6,251 nt of DNA from Chloroflexota bacterium (GTDB lineage: Bacteria; Chloroflexota; Dehalococcoidia; E44-bin15). The translations under genes and the position numbers were made by a program. Where the stretch lies: assembly GCA_015222405.1 (NCBI GenBank), contig JADFVG010000161.1:1-6251 (forward strand). Reading direction: 5' to 3'. The stretch's first letter is position 1; every line of letters begins with the position of its first letter. Positions 5,908 to 6,251 of the stretch are shown here, piece after piece. A model generated the notes under the pieces. It did not search any database and was not told the origin of the DNA. It worked only from the letters and a program-made list of their open reading frames with translations.

Positions 5908-5972
5908 AGAATCAGGGTAAAGATCAGAGCGATGGAGAGTAAAACTGGCAGGAAGATCATTCTACTTTTCAT

Positions 5973-6251
5973 TGCAGTACCTCCCTTGTTCACTCTTCTA
6001 TGTTTACTTTAACCCTCGATAGACTTGGGACAAGCTATTATGCGTCTTTATGTGCTGGACCGAGCATGGTGAGAACTGAGAGAATCTTCTGACGTATACA
6101 CTTAACCACCCAGTTAATGATCGTCTTAAAGCACTATTTCTTATAGTGCCCATCTCATGGGGATTTTATTACATTCCTATTTGAGAAATAGTCAATAGTC
6201 TTTCTGCGGTGTCCAAGACATACTATATAATTTGGGAGCAACAAAACGCTA
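5973..6251. other. Gene-free right end
   Basis: I see no supported gene in these 279 bases on either strand. The stretch holds the ribosome site of the 5972 ORF, a strong small hairpin at 6131-6149, a weak minus-strand promoter candidate (TTGACT at 6195-6190 and TAATAA at 6171-6166, 18-nt spacer), and a TATAAT on the plus strand at 6226-6231 without a good -35 box. Confidence 0.5.
6131..6149. other. Perfect 7-bp-stem hairpin
   Basis: GCACTAT (6131-6137) and ATAGTGC (6143-6149) flank a TTCTT loop. On the minus strand the stem is followed by TTTAAG, only a three-base T-run, so it is at best a weak terminator for a gene beyond the right edge. It could also be a leader structure or an operator for the 5972 ORF. 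Confidence 0.45.

Larger units (their letters stand above)
5730..5972 (-). pseudogene. Signal-peptide ORF interrupted by an in-frame TAG
   Basis: On the minus strand, ATG 5972 follows a strong ribosome site, GGGAGGT (5985-5979), by six bases. The first 24 codons give MKSRMIFLPVLLSIALIFTL then ILPA, a typical secretion signal core. Codon 25 is TAG (5900-5898). The same frame then continues VAGASAT, which supplies a signal-peptidase AxA site (ASA), and stays open for 55 codons to TAA at 5730. The tail includes a second hydrophobic stretch (ALAMALVTVLIGAML). A separate start at ATG 5876, 11 bases after AGGAG, could translate the last 48 codons alone. The surface gene's promoter overlaps the end of this frame, so the tail may be noncoding. 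Likely a decayed secreted-protein gene. A 24-aa leader peptide or TAG read-through are alternatives. Confidence 0.4.

Noticed and set aside
6226..6231. TATAAT as a plus-strand promoter leading out of the window
   Set aside because: The -10 is perfect, but no hexamer resembling TTGACA lies 15-19 bp upstream, and such sequences are common in AT-rich DNA.

Overview
The window looks bacterial, and most likely from an uncultured Chloroflexota (Dehalococcoidia-like) lineage. This rests on the style of the secreted protein (InlB-type repeats, a C-terminal single-span anchor and a 'YYWDKLTG' domain), good Shine-Dalgarno sites and sigma70-like promoters. It is an impression from protein style, not a database result, and archaeal relatives of some of these families exist.

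Left part (1-1496, + strand): a short operon that looks like the integration module of a mobile or formerly mobile element. A 46-aa ORF with an excellent ribosome site (85-225) overlaps by ATGA with a compact tyrosine recombinase (222-956). The recombinase has a four-cysteine zinc ribbon inserted in its catalytic domain and no N-terminal DNA-binding domain. A 168-aa protein with a probable winged-helix fold follows 33 nt later (990-1496).

Middle part (1497-3679, + strand): a 198-nt gap holds an ordered array of six GTTCA direct repeats, arranged as three GTTCAG-N5/6-GTTCAA pairs in near-helical phase. Directly downstream is a 453-aa protein with an N-terminal helix-turn-helix followed by a long coiled coil. 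It overlaps by 13 nt with a 211-aa gene of unknown function. The array plus HTH/coiled-coil protein plus co-translated partner resembles in layout the autoregulated KfrA-type or partition modules of plasmids. It is the best candidate in the window for an undescribed system.

Right part (3680-6251): a 250-nt intergenic stretch separates this operon from a convergent minus-strand gene (3930-5651). That gene encodes a 573-aa surface protein with a signal peptide, a discoidin-like domain, two InlB-like repeats, a conserved C-terminal beta-rich domain and a terminal membrane anchor. It has a recognisable promoter about 80 nt upstream of its start. Two copies of a 47-bp sequence, identical at every base, lie 237 bp apart within its repeat region.

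The last 600 bp contain no long gene. They hold a minus-strand signal-peptide ORF with a strong ribosome site, interrupted after 24 codons by a TAG that lies in the loop of a hairpin, and a separate perfect 7-bp-stem hairpin near 6140.
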